Below are positions 49,341 to 63,095 of a stretch of 64,000 nt of DNA, piece after piece. A program made the position numbers and the translations under genes. The stretch covers positions 21,142,001 through 21,206,000 of the forward strand of contig OY292275.1 of assembly GCA_958496175.1 (NCBI GenBank), given 5' to 3'. This stretch comes from Sisyra terminalis. Lineage: Eukaryota; Arthropoda; Insecta; Neuroptera; Sisyridae. Position 1 is the first letter of the stretch. Every line of letters starts with the position of its first letter. The notes under the pieces are model-generated. The model worked only from the letters and a program-made list of their open reading frames with translations, had not been told where the DNA came from and did not search any database.

Positions 49341-49500
49341 CTGATGGCTTCTGATTGGTCAAGGTGGCCATTCCAAAATTGCTTGGTGTTGGGTTCGATC
49401 CTCGTATCGAACAAATGTTCAATATTTTTTGATTTTCGGATATTTATTATCCCTCGAATCGAAAAAAATCTCAGGAGTTGTTAAACAACGATTGACAACA
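49341..49500 (+). mobile_element. tRNA-derived SINE copy with consensus B box
   Basis: TTGGTCAAGGTGGCCATTCC, GCTTGGTGTTGG, a perfect B box GGTTCGATCC at 49392-49401, TCGTATCGAACAAATGTTC, then a diverged body (TTTGATTTTCGG, TTATTATCCCTCGAATCG, TCTCAGGAGTTG). The minus frame at 49471-49719 starts in its tail and is not a gene. Confidence 0.7.
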
Positions 49501-52443
49501 ACTACAAATTGTAATTGTAACCCATGTGCAAGTGAAAACAGTGACCCGAATTCCTAAAATATCTGAATATATGAATATCTGATATAAATAATATCTAAAA
49601 ACAACTACCAAATGACCAGGGATGTTGAAGCTCAAACGGCCATTAGAAGCCGAGTCAATAAAAAATCGTTTAGGCATTTTGAAATTAACGATTTTTTTTT
49701 TTAATTTTAAAATGAACATTTATTAGATTTTAGCAAATAAAGTAAAAAATTAACAGCTTGATATGTTTTGATATTAGTATAGAACATATTTAAAACATTT
49801 AAAATTAATTTTAGATCAATGGCCTAAGATCAATTGTACAGCACTTTATTTGGATTCCAGTAAAGTTTCCATCAACTAGTTACTAAGTTACCTATATGAG
49901 TTTCATGGCTCTTTTTATTCTTTTTTTTTTAAATTCATGAATTTTTGAAACTAAAAAAAATTAACAAAAAAAGTTTCAATACTTGACATACATTTGTTTT
50001 CAATAAATTGAAAAAAAATACCCTTATTTGCATAAAACATCACCAATCAAATCATTTTTTTTATACATGCATTTATTTTTTCGTACAATTCTCACCTGTT
50101 TCTCCTATCTAATGTTATGAAATTGCCATCTCACTTTTTGGCTATCGGTTTTTAATATATCTAGGATTTTTATCAAAATCAAAGCGTATTTACATTATTT
50201 TTTTATTTTTTTTGGTTTATAACTAAATTTGAAATGTCTATATATTTTGTTAATATAAAATGCTGCAAACATTCACTTGATAAAAACAGAAAACCTTATG
50301 AAATCGTAAAATGTTCAAATAAACAATATCCAATCCAAAATCCACGAATTTACTAGTAAACTCAACTATTAAAATTATTTTATAACTAATAACTTATATT
50401 GTTATACTCCTTCGATATATAAATTTTCATAGATATTAATTTTGGCAACTTGAAATTATGAAACTATCAAGCAAATAAAATCTTTCACTATTTTGAGTGA
50501 ATCATAATTGTTTATTATTATAAAATAAAATTCATTCAATAATTTACATTTTCAAGCAATAAACAGAGTTCAATATTAAAATGATCATTGAGAATACGTC
50601 TCAATTAGTAATTGTTACCGATATTTATCTTAGGTAGTATAGGTAGTATTTTTAAGGTAAACTCTATAATTTTATAAAATATTGTACCTACATGTAGCGT
50701 TGTTTAATAATTTAAAAAAATATTATATCATATTTAAGAAAATAAAATATATATAATTTAAGTTCACAAACAATACAAAAAAGTAACCTTGATTTTGCGA
50801 TCAATGATTGAATTCGTATTTTTACCCAAATTATTTTGCATTTACTACACCTGGTTGATGTCTCAATGTGTTTTCATCATTCATTGAAGGAAAAATTTCA
50901 ATATAAAACCCAATTTTGTAACTAAATGTGACATTAATTGAAAATAAATTAAATAAGTCGTAAAACAAACCAAGCATAAGCCATTAAACTTCAATTAAAA
51001 AATATTAAAAGAAATGTCTTAAAACAACTTTGTATATTTAAACTTGCTTTTGTAATTGTTCCTTTTCCATATATTATGTCTAATTGTTTTTATTCTGTAA
51101 TTAAATCAAAGTTTAATTATTTACTTAGTACACCGGTTAGGTTGATTTCAAGCATAAATCATATTTTGTTTTATCTGTTTTTCTTATGAACTAGTAGCTA
51201 TTTGATACTTAATGTAAACTATGTTAATATTCTAATTTGATTATGCTATATGAACGTGAAATATGAATTTAAATTTTGAATTAATATTAAGGTTATGTGA
51301 ACAATAGTTAAGTAAGTAGATAAAAAGAAAATCCTCTTTCGTTGGTTTATTGCCATTGATGACACAGAATGTGGAACAAACTTTCTCACACCAAATATAA
51401 AAACATTAAAACCTACATAGAACCTGGGCGTTACTTATGAATTTTTATTTATTTATTTTTTCAAGTATGTTTTTTCCTCGAAACTTTTAACTAATGCATT
51501 TGCACGTTGCATACTTTTGGCGCAAAAATTTAGTACTTAACTACTTGAGCAAAGCAAGAAAAATGCTTAAAAATTTTGATTATTTCCATAAAAACTATTG
51601 CGCAAACTTTCTTTTCGGAAGCTAAATTTTTGAATGGAACTTAAGTAGGTAATCATATTGAGGGTATATTGTGGCGGAGAATAGTTTTTTTGAATTTCCG
51701 TTCTAAAATTCTTGGTTTTTTGTCACACTTTAATACTACTTTGTAAAAGAAACTAAATGATAATTTATTTAAATGTTTGATAAAATATTATTTTTCCAAA
51801 TTTTATTAAGTTTTATATTAGCGTATTATGTATATACTTGAAGAGTCTTTAACGTTTTTGTTCAAGGAATATCGCAAATAAATTTTGTTTGAAGATATCG
51901 ACGGAAATATCAGTTTTTAAATGATATAATTACCTTCCTGGTTGTAAGATAAAAATTCAATTAACTAGTTCAAAACAATCGGAAATTCATGCATAACCGT
52001 TTATAATAGAATCTCCAAAAATAACACTACCTTTTTAGTTTATACTGTAACGATGTTTAGGCTTTAACTGTAGCAGATATAATATAACAAAAATCTTCTT
52101 TTTTTTTTTGTTGAAACCTTTGAACAAAATAATTCTCTGTGTTTTAATTTAAAGACAAAGATTGACCCACCTAAACTAAAGATAAGACCACCCCATGGAG
52201 GGATTACAGAATCTACCTAAAGATGTCAAGTGTGATCGCTTTAGTTCCGGAGACAAGTTTTAACAAAGCATACAGATAAAACGAGAAATACAAAAGAAAA
52301 TAGCGGTAAACGATACCGGTCTCGAAAAAAAAAAAATATCTGTCTATAAGATGAAAGATGCATCTCTATTGAATAGTGAGAGCAGGTGTCGGCTAAACAA
52401 ATATTTAACAAATAATTGAAGTGAAATGAAATATTTCGCATAC
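49501..52443. other. Non-coding tract
   Basis: AT-rich sequence with homopolymer runs; no gene or repeat recognised. If the exon proposed at 52444-52677 is real, its 5' splice site (GTATGC, minus strand, from 52443) opens the long intron here. Confidence 0.45.
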
Positions 52444-52677
52444 CTTGAATCCGTGTGTAAACTTCTTGGAACGATATGGAATCACAACAATGTATCCTTC
52501 TTCCACAAACTTAAACAGCAAAACTTTTCTTCTTAAAAATATTACTATTATTATTTATCACTGGAAACAAGTACACGCAATTAAAATGTGTGTCAACAAA
52601 CCTATTAGAAATTTGCAAGAATTGAACTATTGATCCGCGACACTTTATCGTGACACTTTTAATCAATTTTTTTATTT
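52444..52677 (-). other. Putative non-coding first exon (5' UTR) with splice donor
   Basis: On the minus strand this segment has no ATG over more than 230 bases, unusual for such AT-rich DNA, and ends in GGATTCAAG|GTATGC, a reasonable donor with GT at 52443-52442. It lies on the same strand as the Ptr exon, which needs an upstream non-coding exon because its ATG follows an acceptor directly. No transcription start is proven; the upper limit is set only by the nearest upstream ATG. If joined to the acceptor at 2024 the intron is about 50 kb. The exon could equally belong to another transcript, or be chance. Confidence 0.3.
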
Positions 52678-52859
52678 CCCATTTGAGTTCTTAATTGCCG
52701 TCCGTAGCTATGTGTGTAATTAATTAAAATAACGTACAGTTTCGAAATATAACTATTTTTAAGTAAAGTTATAGTAGTGTTTAAAGGATTACAACACCGG
52801 TTAACGGTCAATTCAACTTTCACAATCCATGCACCATCGATTTTATCAAATCATAACGA

Positions 52860-53260
52860 CTACGTAAGATGGTAATAATCAGTGCAAATACCGATGAAAA
52901 ATTTCATTAATGCACATTGAAATTTATTTGACCATATTGGTATCGGTACAATAACAGTAACACCGTTTTGGCAACTCCAATTCGATGTCCCGGAAGAAAA
53001 ATCGCCAAGCCAATCTCGGTCAGAAGCAACAAATACCGAAGTAACACGCGACCACTGGTCAGTTATGTTCAATATGCTCCAAGTGGACTATTCTTGAAAG
53101 TAAAGAACTTACGACTGCCAACACTAGTCGAAGAAAACTGCAGCCCGATGATACCAAAGTAATTCTTTTGAGTTACCATAGAACAAGTGGAACGATGACC
53201 CCCACCCGTACTTCGCCCTCTATTTGCTATCACTTCAAGATACTTTCATGTTTCTGTTTC
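52860..53260. promoter_or_regulatory. G+C-richer island, possible promoter region
   Basis: The region is clearly less AT-rich than the surrounding tens of kilobases and has few homopolymer runs. Overlapping frames are open on both strands (plus 52968-53162, minus 52860-53072), but neither peptide resembles a known family, so I read this as composition, not coding. On the minus strand it lies just upstream of the putative first exon. TGACCAGTGGTCGCGT near 53045-53065 contains the self-complementary ACCAGTGGT. Promoter identity is inference from position and composition. Confidence 0.3.
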
Positions 53261-53574
53261 TCCTTCGGTTACTTGGCAATTAATTATTGGCACGAAATTT
53301 GCCAAAATTAATTACTTCATTTCAATTTTGAAACATGTTACCCCCTAACTCACAACTCAAATACACGTTATTTATTAGAAATAATTTAGAGCTCTAATTC
53401 AGATGTGTCCGTGATATGATTCATTTTAATTTAATCAAGAATTTCTATACTTCCGCATTAGCACGACATAAATTTTTTCTCGGTACTTGTTAAACCTAAC
53501 TCCGACAATTAAAATCGTTAAGACAAGTCTTCAACAATAAACGCAATTGTTTTTTTTAATCGTCTCAGCATATA

Positions 53575-54196
53575 CAGTCCCTGGTCATATTAATAGACGC
53601 GCTATAGGTTTTGTATGATACCTGAAATAAGAGCTATTTTATTTTGGATCCATATTTTTGATTAGGCTTAACTTTCCTGTACAAATTTTATTCATTACGC
53701 TCTTTACCAACTAGCGTGACCAAAAATTTTTTTTTTTTTTAAAAATACATTTTTCCAATCAATTAAACATCTTCTTAATTATGGCGAGCTGAATTGTTAA
53801 ATAATTAATTGAAAGCCCTTTTATTGATATTTAAGGTCTCATTCTGCGCAATATGCTGTCTATGTAGAGCAATACCGTCTGCTATATTTGTGAATGATGA
53901 TTTCATACGTGAATATTTTTTCTAAGGGCTATTTTTTTGTTGTGACCACCTCTTTAGCTACTTTTTTCTTCAGCAACTTCCACATATTTTCAATGGGTTT
54001 CAAATCAAGGCTATTATCTTAAAGTAGGGTAATAGAGATAATTAACAATGTTTTACCCTTATCCAGAAAATATATTTTTTAAAAACCATTACAACTTTTT
54101 ACAATGTAACAATTAAACAATATTGAATTTAATTTAGTAGAATATGTACATTTCGTATAAAACCTTAAGTGTGTCTAATAATATGGCCAAGGACTG
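53575..54196 (-). mobile_element. Tc1/mariner-type relic, 622 bp
   Basis: Terminal inverted repeats of 34 bp (53575-53608 and 54163-54196) match at 27 positions: CAGTCCCTGGTCATATTAAT on the left, CAGTCCTTGGCCATATTATT read inward from the right. Both ends are flanked by TA (53573-53574 and 54197-54198), the Tc1/mariner target duplication. On the minus strand 53979-54006 encodes DLKPIENMW, the DLNPIENxW block at the end of the Tc1 DDE catalytic domain. It is followed by KLLKKKVAKE and then stops and frame changes. The DNA-binding and first catalytic parts are deleted, so the element cannot make a transposase. Confidence 0.88.
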
Positions 54197-57100
54197 TAAG
54201 TAGGTATATTCACACAAATATTCTTCATTAATTTAATGTGTAAATAAAATTTACACTTTTCTCAATGTTTTTCTACTAGCAGTTTGTAAAATGTGTCTAT
54301 TAAAATTGATTATACGTAAAATTGAGTAGACTTAACATTAATCCATAATGTAGATCAACTTTCATCCGTCCATACAACTAAAGTTTGCAACTTCCTTTTT
54401 TTACATAATATCGATTACCTACGTAAAAAATAAACCCGCATGGTTAAAATTTCAAAAATTTTGAACACCCACATAGATATCTAACAATAAAGACTAAATG
54501 TGTATCTTAAGAATAAAATTACACGATACTATATGAGAGTAGGGAAATAAGCACGAGTTAAATCATTTTGTTGATGAAGATACTTTGCTGTCACCATTTC
54601 GAAAGAAAATTATTATTAAAAAATGTAAATTTAAAAAAAAAATTTTTTCGATATTAGTTTAGTTAAAATTGCCTCGAATTATTTTAAGCCTTTATTACCT
54701 ACATTATTATTTTTTAACGATAGAGAGGGGGAGTCTTACCGTATGGCGAAATATAAAAAGAATGAATTGTGAAAATGGGTTTTAAAAGTCTTTTGTTATA
54801 ATTCAAATCTTGAAATATATTTTCCTTTTGTAAAAAATCATTATTAGTATTAACTTCTTAAACTCTTGTGGCAAATTCAATTTTAATGTAATTATACTCA
54901 GTGATTTAACACCGACTGTTTCCGGCATACTTTTTCAAATTGATGTAGTCCATTTGTTTTCTTCAGCTAATCAAGAATAACAATTCTTTCTTTTTGCTTA
55001 GTTCTTCTAGTGTTTCTCTCATATACTTTTTAGTACATCCGATATGACAATGTTTCAATTTGACTTTTCTTTTTATCACATCAATGATCACTCTTTTCTC
55101 TTTCCTTCTACGTTTGGGATTTTAGTCACTAAATTAGTCCATTTGATTTTCTTCATTTTTAGTAGACAAAACAATTTGATGATTTAATTAATACTTCCAA
55201 TACTTCAAATAATTTGCATCACATTTAAATTAAATCGATATCAAAATATATGTGTCTTTAAAAAATATTTTGGTTATCCCATTTTAACTATTTCTTACGT
55301 TTTTTTATTTGTATTATGGGGGAGTGGAGTAAAACCGATCCAGAAATTGTAGTTTTCTTTAAACTGATGTATTTTCTATCTATTACACTAAAACCTTAGT
55401 GTTTTTATTTAGCGAATGATTTATTCTTAAAGTTGCATTAATTTGGATTAAAAGTATAATGATGAATCAAATTTTATTGCTTCTAGTATATCTATTCCAT
55501 GTTTTAGGTTTGAGATATATAAATAACTTGAACAAGTTTTCACCAAAAATATATTATTATTTAAATTATCTTCCTTTTAGATTATGTTAGCAAAAATGTA
55601 AATTCAATCTTCTTGGTTTTTGGGTAGTTTTTAAAATTTAAAAATATTTCGAATTCTGAGTGAAAAACTTCGACAAGAAAATATAAATTTTTGAAATAAA
55701 TCAACCTCACTATTTGATACAACAGCGAATTGTAGTACAGATTTATAACTTCAAAATCAATAGTTTCAAGAATTAACTGCATACAGATAATGTTACTAAT
55801 TTCATGATATAATTTTTATCCGACCAAATTAGCATTTAACAATAACTTTATCTTCATACCAATATACGCAAACTTTATATGTAGGTTTCGCCATTTATTT
55901 GAATTGTTTGTTAGAATCAATAAAGATTTAAATTTACGTAATTATCGAATAAATATTTCTATAATATATTCCAAATAAATGTTATACATGTAAACGCATC
56001 TTGCATTACAATTAACGATACAACCTTCTTGAAATATATTAAGCGAATTTGATCAAGTTTAGCATCTATCTTTATAATTTTTTTTTTTTAATAATTTATT
56101 TAGCACAAATAAAGAGATAATATTAAATCTATCTTTTGTTTAGTTTCATTTTAAAGGATATTCTTTTAAGCCAAACATTTTTGTTGTATTTTATTTCTTT
56201 TGAAGTTAATTTTCTCTTATCATGAAAATTATGTTTTCATAATATTAGCATGAATATAGCATAAGTACTTAAAATTGCTATTCGTCATTTCGAAAAGTAT
56301 GAAATTATCTCTAGTTGCAGAAATATTATGAGCAATCAGCTTCTCTATTAACGATATTATTATTGATAGATTATTCACATTGCAAATTGCAATTTTTTAT
56401 TTTTTAATTTAAAATTAAAAATAGTTTTTTTTTTACCTTCAATGAAAATAAATCAGTTATCTTAAAAATGTACAGAGTGATTATTTTAAATGTTTTTTTT
56501 TATGGCTTTACAATGGTTTCATTATGAAAGATATTATTTTATTAACTTGAACATCTTTAAATCATTATATCTTTTAGGTTTATGTAGTGTATGCAAATTT
56601 TGGTTGAATATGTGTAATGATATTCCATAAAGTCAAAACAATTTTTAAACACGTGGAGAAACATCAAGTTTATATGATATATTTTTATAGTATCTTTTTA
56701 AAACACGTTTTCCACATTTATTAATTTCAAAATTTTCGTAATCTCTTCAAAAACTTAATCATTCATTTCATTTTTTTAAATTGGTTGCAACAGAAAAAAA
56801 AGAAAATGTATTATACTTATGTGGTTCTTCAATTGGAAAATAAGAAGATATGTAATATGTACATTGTACGTGATAGATATAGGTACATCTTTCTTAATCA
56901 CAAATATCAAGATCACTTGATCTGGTTTTGACAAAAAAAAAGACAAAAATAAGTACATAGTTTTTTAAAGAAATAGAAACAAATTCCACCAGAAATACAG
57001 AAACATATTATTTATTCTTTTGATGAAATTTATAGCGCAATATACTCTTTTAAAAAATATAGACACATAAAATTAATAGAACTTTTAAAAGTACTCTTGA

Positions 57101-57576
57101 AATATATGTACTTAATACCAATAATGAACTCTACCAGTCAACAAACCCATTATAGTTGACTTAATACAAGCAAATCTGTGACAAGGTTTCTTCTTTCTTT
57201 GGTTTTTGCAATTTCAAGAAGATTTTTATACGGCAAATCAAAGTTTTTGTAACTTTGATAAAAAAAAATTGACTTTTATTTCCATATTATGTGTAAATAA
57301 AATAAATGAAAAAGAAATGTTAAAGACATGTTTAAGAAAAAGGGTAGATATATTTAAGGAATCACTTTTGAAACCTATATTATGTTTTTATATAAGTACC
57401 TACATTAATATGATCAATTATGCAGCGATACGGTTTACAGATATTTTTCATTATTTGGTGTTCAATATAATTTTGTTTGGTGATGTTAATAACCAGATCA
57501 ATATTCTTCGAAATTTATTACCGTACTTTTTGTCGAAATTAACTAGTATTGAATATTTAAACGGCACGGTTTTCAT

Positions 57577-57635
57577 CTATTTATTTATTATTTATTTATA
57601 TATTATTTATTTATTTATTTATATATTATTAATAT
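57577..57635. repeat. (TATT)n-type microsatellite
   Basis: Imperfect TATT/TTTA tetranucleotide repeat, mixed with TATATTAT. It accounts for the Y/I/L-rich end of the frame overlapping it. Confidence 0.8.
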
Positions 57636-60600
57636 TTATTCTTTATGGGTTTCTTTTATAATGACCCATTCCACACCATTAAAAAGCAAGATCCAAAAGG
57701 ATACCATCTTTTCTCGGAAACCATTCTTTTGATTTTTAAAATATATTGAAGAACGCGGAAAAAGCGCGCATTAAATCAAAAAAATTTCCAAACCAACTAC
57801 TTTTCAACATTGGTTTTTGAAACATGTTCTTTCCAGTTTTTAATCTGCAAATTTTGGTAACTTTCTCTCCATTAGAACCAAAAACTCATTAAATACTATA
57901 AAATTCATCAAAATCAGTTGAATGATTCTCGAGAAAAGTAAATATCAGAGGCAAAAAAAAATAAATAAAACCACTATTATGATTTTCATGTAATGATTTC
58001 GTTTTATTTTCGTAGCTGTAACAACATTATAACTTTAATATCTTTGAATCTCGCAAAAAAAAAGTTTAGCTGTTCTAAGGTTATAATTAATTCAGAGAAA
58101 CAAAAAAGTATTGATTCTATTCTTTAGATAGATTACGACGATGTTTTAGTATCAATACTTTTTAATTTCACAAATCCAAAAATTTAAACTTTGGGGGCCC
58201 AACCGTACGACACAAATATTCAGTCCTACACAGAAATATAATAAATGGATGCCCCAATACATGAAACCTTCTAATAGCCATGAATAAATTGAATTTTCTT
58301 CGAAATTTTAAACAGCAAACAATGTTAATTATTTAGGTAAATTTTATAAACTTGCTTTTCCTCATTGTTTTAATAAAAATCTTAAACATGTCTCACCAAA
58401 AAAAGAAGATATAATACTATAATATTACCGTAAACCATCAAAAAATGTATACAAAAATTAAGTTTCTTTAATCTATTTGACTAATAAAAACTATTATAAT
58501 AAGACAAACAGACATTCGTATTTCAGAAGTGTATGATAGGTAATTTGGTAATATGTATTTATTTTAATGATGAGTCTTTTTACCTTGTTCCTTGAATTAA
58601 AAGTAGCCTTGATCTCTATAACTCCGTATTGTTCTATAGGTGTTAATCATCCTCGGTCTAAATACATACATTTTTAAAACTAACTTCTAATCAAAGAAAA
58701 TAACTAATGCCAAATAAAACTTATAAGTATTAGGTTTATTCCTAAAATAAATATTTTACATACAGTGGGTTGTACTTATAAATTAAATTGCAATTTCTCC
58801 AAAAGAATATAAGTCATAATAAGTTACAGGTAGAATGGTTGTGAAAAACAATAAACATTAAAATTTTTGGAAATTATTTACTTAAACTTTTTTTTTACTT
58901 TTCTGAAAATAAACATTTATTAACATTTATTAAAAATTTAATGCTCGTTTATTCAAACTCGTAAATCTCCTGGAGTTCTTTAACGACCCGTTTTAAAATG
59001 TTTTCTCAAAATTGTATTTATATACATACATGTTCTTATTAAATAAGAAAACTCAGTAGAGTCTAACATCAACAAGTACAGCGAAAAATGATGCGGGTTT
59101 TTAAGTAAGGTTTTTTATCGTAATTTCATACTAATATCGACATTTTGAAATTTAAAACGATTTTTCTTAAAATTTAATTAAAAAATGTATAATTTGAAGA
59201 TAAGTTACAATAGGTATAGCGAGGGGGGATGTAGGTTATTCACGGATGTGTTTTTAAAATTTCACGAACATGTTTCTAATAAAACTTAATTCATTTATTT
59301 ACCGCTATTATAATGATATAGACTGCTAGGACAACTTCTGCCAGGTTCAGCTATAATACTTTATTTTAATACTCATCTTGTTTTTTATCAGGTATAAGTA
59401 ATTATCTAAATAAAATAACACGAGTACATACTTAAGTATTAGATATAGTTAGATATATGATTATGTTTATTTTATAAAATCAAATGTATGTATACCCTAT
59501 CTAAAAAAAAATCGATCATTATATCTTTAGTAAAATTCTTAGAAAAAAGTGTCATTAACTTTGTCGAAATAATTTGAATAATTTGCCGATTTTATAATAA
59601 ATAAACGGTGCTAGGACAGTTCTATATTAAACTTAATCTCATAAAATAAATTGTTCTCGAACAAACACATTAGGATTAATTATTGGGTGTTAAAGTTCAA
59701 ATTGGATGCTTTGCACTCTGCCCCTTTTCTTAACATTAAAATCTCTATTTCAAATGTACACCGACTATGCTGTTCAATTTATTTCAATTCATTAAATTAA
59801 TTTAACAAAACGAAATGAGGAAGAAGTGTATTGTTTTATTTGCCAGTAATATTTTTATTTAAATAGATTATGAGTTATAAACAGGTATAAATTATGAAGT
59901 ATATTCCATAATTGAGACGACCTAAAAGAAATAAAGAAAACGGATTGTAAACAGAAGGATATCAAAAAAGAAATAGGCGAAGGTGTAGAAGTTTTGTAAA
60001 TCTGTTTCTTGAGAATGCTACACTGTTCAAAACTTCCTCCTGATTAAATTCGCGGAATAAAACTATTTTAAATATAAATAAAATATTGGATCTGCGGTTT
60101 CCCTTTTTAGTTAAGAGATATTTTCGATAGTTTCTTTTTTTAAGCTTTTTAAGCTTTGAAAAATTCATGTTAATTTGTTAAATAATTAAATTTATTTTTT
60201 GTGATAAAAATTAACAAGCAATAAGTACATCAAATTAAACCAATAATTCATTTTTTCTATTTTATTTGTGCAAAAGTTTTTTCCACAAACTACATTTCAT
60301 TTATTTCACTTTCTTGTATTGAGTTAATAAATTTATAGTCACTTTAAATATAACGAAATGTTAACAATATAATTCACTTAAAACCCAAGAAAAAAAATAG
60401 GAAGACAGCAGTGAAGCCTATTATATTATAACAAGAAATTTCTAAATAAGTGAATGTTTTGTCTCCAAAAAGGTGCAAACAAAAAACACAGAAGTGAAAG
60501 AATAGAAATGACCAGACGCGGTAGGTTGTGTTTATCCTGCATTGGTAGATAATTGGAAAGGAAATAATGTGGATAATATTATTTGGAAAATTTGAAATTT

Positions 60601-61340
60601 GTAAAGCTATTTACTATGTTATCCACTAACCCTATAAAGTAAATACGATTGAGTGATTGAAAACATTTTGCAAAAGTAAGTTATTTAGTTTACAACTTTT
60701 GTCGGATTTTGCGTCTATTATTTATAATTATCCCATTATCATTATGTTAGAAGAATTAATTGTTTTACCATTTTTGATTTTGACATACTAGTGAACACAA
60801 GTATCTACATTATATAAAAAATCAATTATAGTTTTCGAAACAAATATCTCTTGTATTCATTTCTATTATTTTGATTAAAGGTATTTTAAAACATTTGCAT
60901 ATTCAAAATTTATGTTTTTTTTTTAATGAGAAAGAAAAATATAAAAGTAGATCGGTGGAGCGGATATTACTAGTTTCTTCAAAGTTTGTAACAAATAAAG
61001 CGATATCATGCCCTAAAGATATTTTATAATCATTAATATATTCTGGCTTATGTAATTTTGGAAAGCCTTTAGTCTGGTAAGAGTTGTGATAGCGACTGGC
61101 AATCGACGTATTCACTTTTGTATTCGTATGCCTTCCATCATTGAACAGGTAGGTATTTTAAAGTACAATGAATACATGTATGGAGAAACGTAAGCGTATC
61201 ATTCTTAGGTATAAAAAATACTTGTTTTGTTCATTTAAGAGTATTAAAGTTGTACAAATCAATTGGCTGGGTGTATAACCTAAGTACACAATTTAAAATT
61301 ACTTTAAAGAAAAGTTAAGCGAAAGAGATTGTGAGTGTAA

Positions 61341-61442
61341 ATGCAACTAATCAGATGTTACGAAATCATAACAGATGAGGAAGTGCATGAGCACCTTGAT
61401 GAACAGGAAATAACAGCAATCCTTGGCTCCGATTATTTATAG
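61341..61442 (+). CDS. Possible 33-codon acidic small ORF
   Basis: I do not recognise it. ATG at 61341 opens a frame MQLIRCYEIITDEEVHEHLD then EQEITAILGSDYL and a stop (TAG, 61440-61442). The peptide is strongly acidic and hydrophilic and the DNA is purine-rich and less AT-rich than its flanks, unlike the hydrophobic chance frames around it. It could be a true small ORF, an exon, or a shred of a transposase (acidic D/E-rich tails occur in piggyBac-like proteins). Short length means chance cannot be excluded. Confidence 0.2.
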   Translation: MQLIRCYEIITDEEVHEHLDEQEITAILGSDYL

Positions 61443-63095
61443 AAGAAACCTTCCAGTGTACTCATATTATTATGTAATTCAAAAATTTGTTTTTATTATT
61501 GGGATAAGAATGTAAGTATTTCAGGTGCATTCATATTGAAACGTATGAATTTATGGCGAGAGTCCTACTAAAAAGTGTGTCATCATTAATAATATAAAAA
61601 CGAAATAATACCGGTAAAAACATGGTTTATTCTTTTACAAAAAAATGTTACAGTTTGTAGCCAGTCGTCTCCTTAAAAAAAACATATGTAAAAATTATTT
61701 ACTATTTCTTGGTAAAATTTAAAGTAGTATCTATTTTTCAGAGAAAAAGAAACGAAAAAGTCAACTTAAATACATAAAATATTACAAAGAGTAAAGCAAA
61801 GAAAAAGATAAAAATTATCTTCTCGTCTCCGAGGTTAGTAAAATAAAACACATGAATTTTAATAAGAACTGTTGGTAACTACCAAGTCAATGTATATGTT
61901 TTAATGTTTCATTTTTTTATTTCAATTGTTGGTAGAAATAATATTTTGTTACAATCGGTAATTGTCAAATTATCACAAAACAAAAGTTAATTTACTTTAC
62001 GTTTTGTAAAAGTAAAATATATATACTTATACTTACAGTACAATGTTGCAAAGCTAACTCTTTTCTACATTGAAAAAAATTGAAACATTGAAAAATTCAG
62101 ATACTTATGGATGAAAACCTAAGCAATTGTGAAAAAATGGCAGCCAAATAATTCCAAATCAAATGAATTTTAAACAATACAAAAAGCTGAATAGAAAATG
62201 GAAATCTTTTCGAAACGCCGCACTATACTTATATTCAATGGCATGGCCAAAGTTTTTCTTCTTTTTTTTTGATGTATGAATTGTAATAAGTAAGTGGGTA
62301 ATAATAATACGAAAATACGATTGATGCTACACATCAATTATGTATCATTGAAGAAACTACTACGTTTAAATCGCTCTGCGATTACAAAAGACGCAATTGA
62401 AAACTAATATTTTATAATATTTCTGATGTAATTTATTTTAAAACTAGATCTAAATTTCGTTACAAAAGACTCAATATTGTGCACTATGTTTGATCACAAG
62501 TCGCTACCATTAAATAGTAATTTTAATGCAGTTTTGTGATAATGATACTTGACTAAATACATGAGGATTTAAAAAAAAATGGGTTTATTATTCATAATAC
62601 TGCATTAAACATAAGAATCTTGTGAGCTCGTACTAGTACTAATTCTAATGTTATTGGTTCTGTTAAACGAATTATTGACTCCGGTTTTCCAAAATCATCC
62701 AGCTTCGTGGTTCCGGGTCTTTGCTCCGGCTTTCATGAAGGTATCATTAAACGTGATTTGTGTGCGTATTCTTTTGTATTCTCGCAAATGTAAAAAAAGT
62801 TCAAGGTGGATAGTTATGAAAAAATCGAGGATAAAAAAGTTTTTCCAAATCAATGAAAATAATAAAAAATAAATTAAAAAACGTGACTCGATCCTAATTT
62901 GGAGGAAGTATTATTATTAAATATAAAAAATATATTATTAAATTTAAGAATTTTTGGATATGGTTGAAATTATAACGTGTTCAACATCGAGAATAATTTT
63001 TTGACCAACAATTAGAACTAAAATTCAGATAGAGATTGCTTAAATTATATAATGGTATAGTAAATAATGGTAAAATTTCAGATCTTTGGTGATAA

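Larger units (their letters stand above)
54197..63095. other. Non-coding tract
   Basis: AT-rich sequence. The 151-codon plus frame at 57206-57661 is the longest here but runs through a (TATT)n microsatellite at its 3' end and encodes a hydrophobic, I/L/Y/F-rich, unrecognised peptide, so I do not call it a gene. A 33-codon acidic frame at 61341-61442 is listed separately. A patch around 62630-62770 is slightly richer in G+C and unassigned. Confidence 0.5.

Noticed and set aside
52860..53162. Overlapping frames on both strands as protein genes
   Set aside because: Neither peptide resembles a known family, and both strands are open because the island has fewer AT-rich stop triplets. A regulatory or UTR reading fits better.
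57206..57661. Longest frame in the window (151 codons, plus)
   Set aside because: Its 3' third is a TATT microsatellite, the peptide is hydrophobic and low-complexity, no splice or family features were seen, and frames of this size can arise by chance in such AT-rich DNA.
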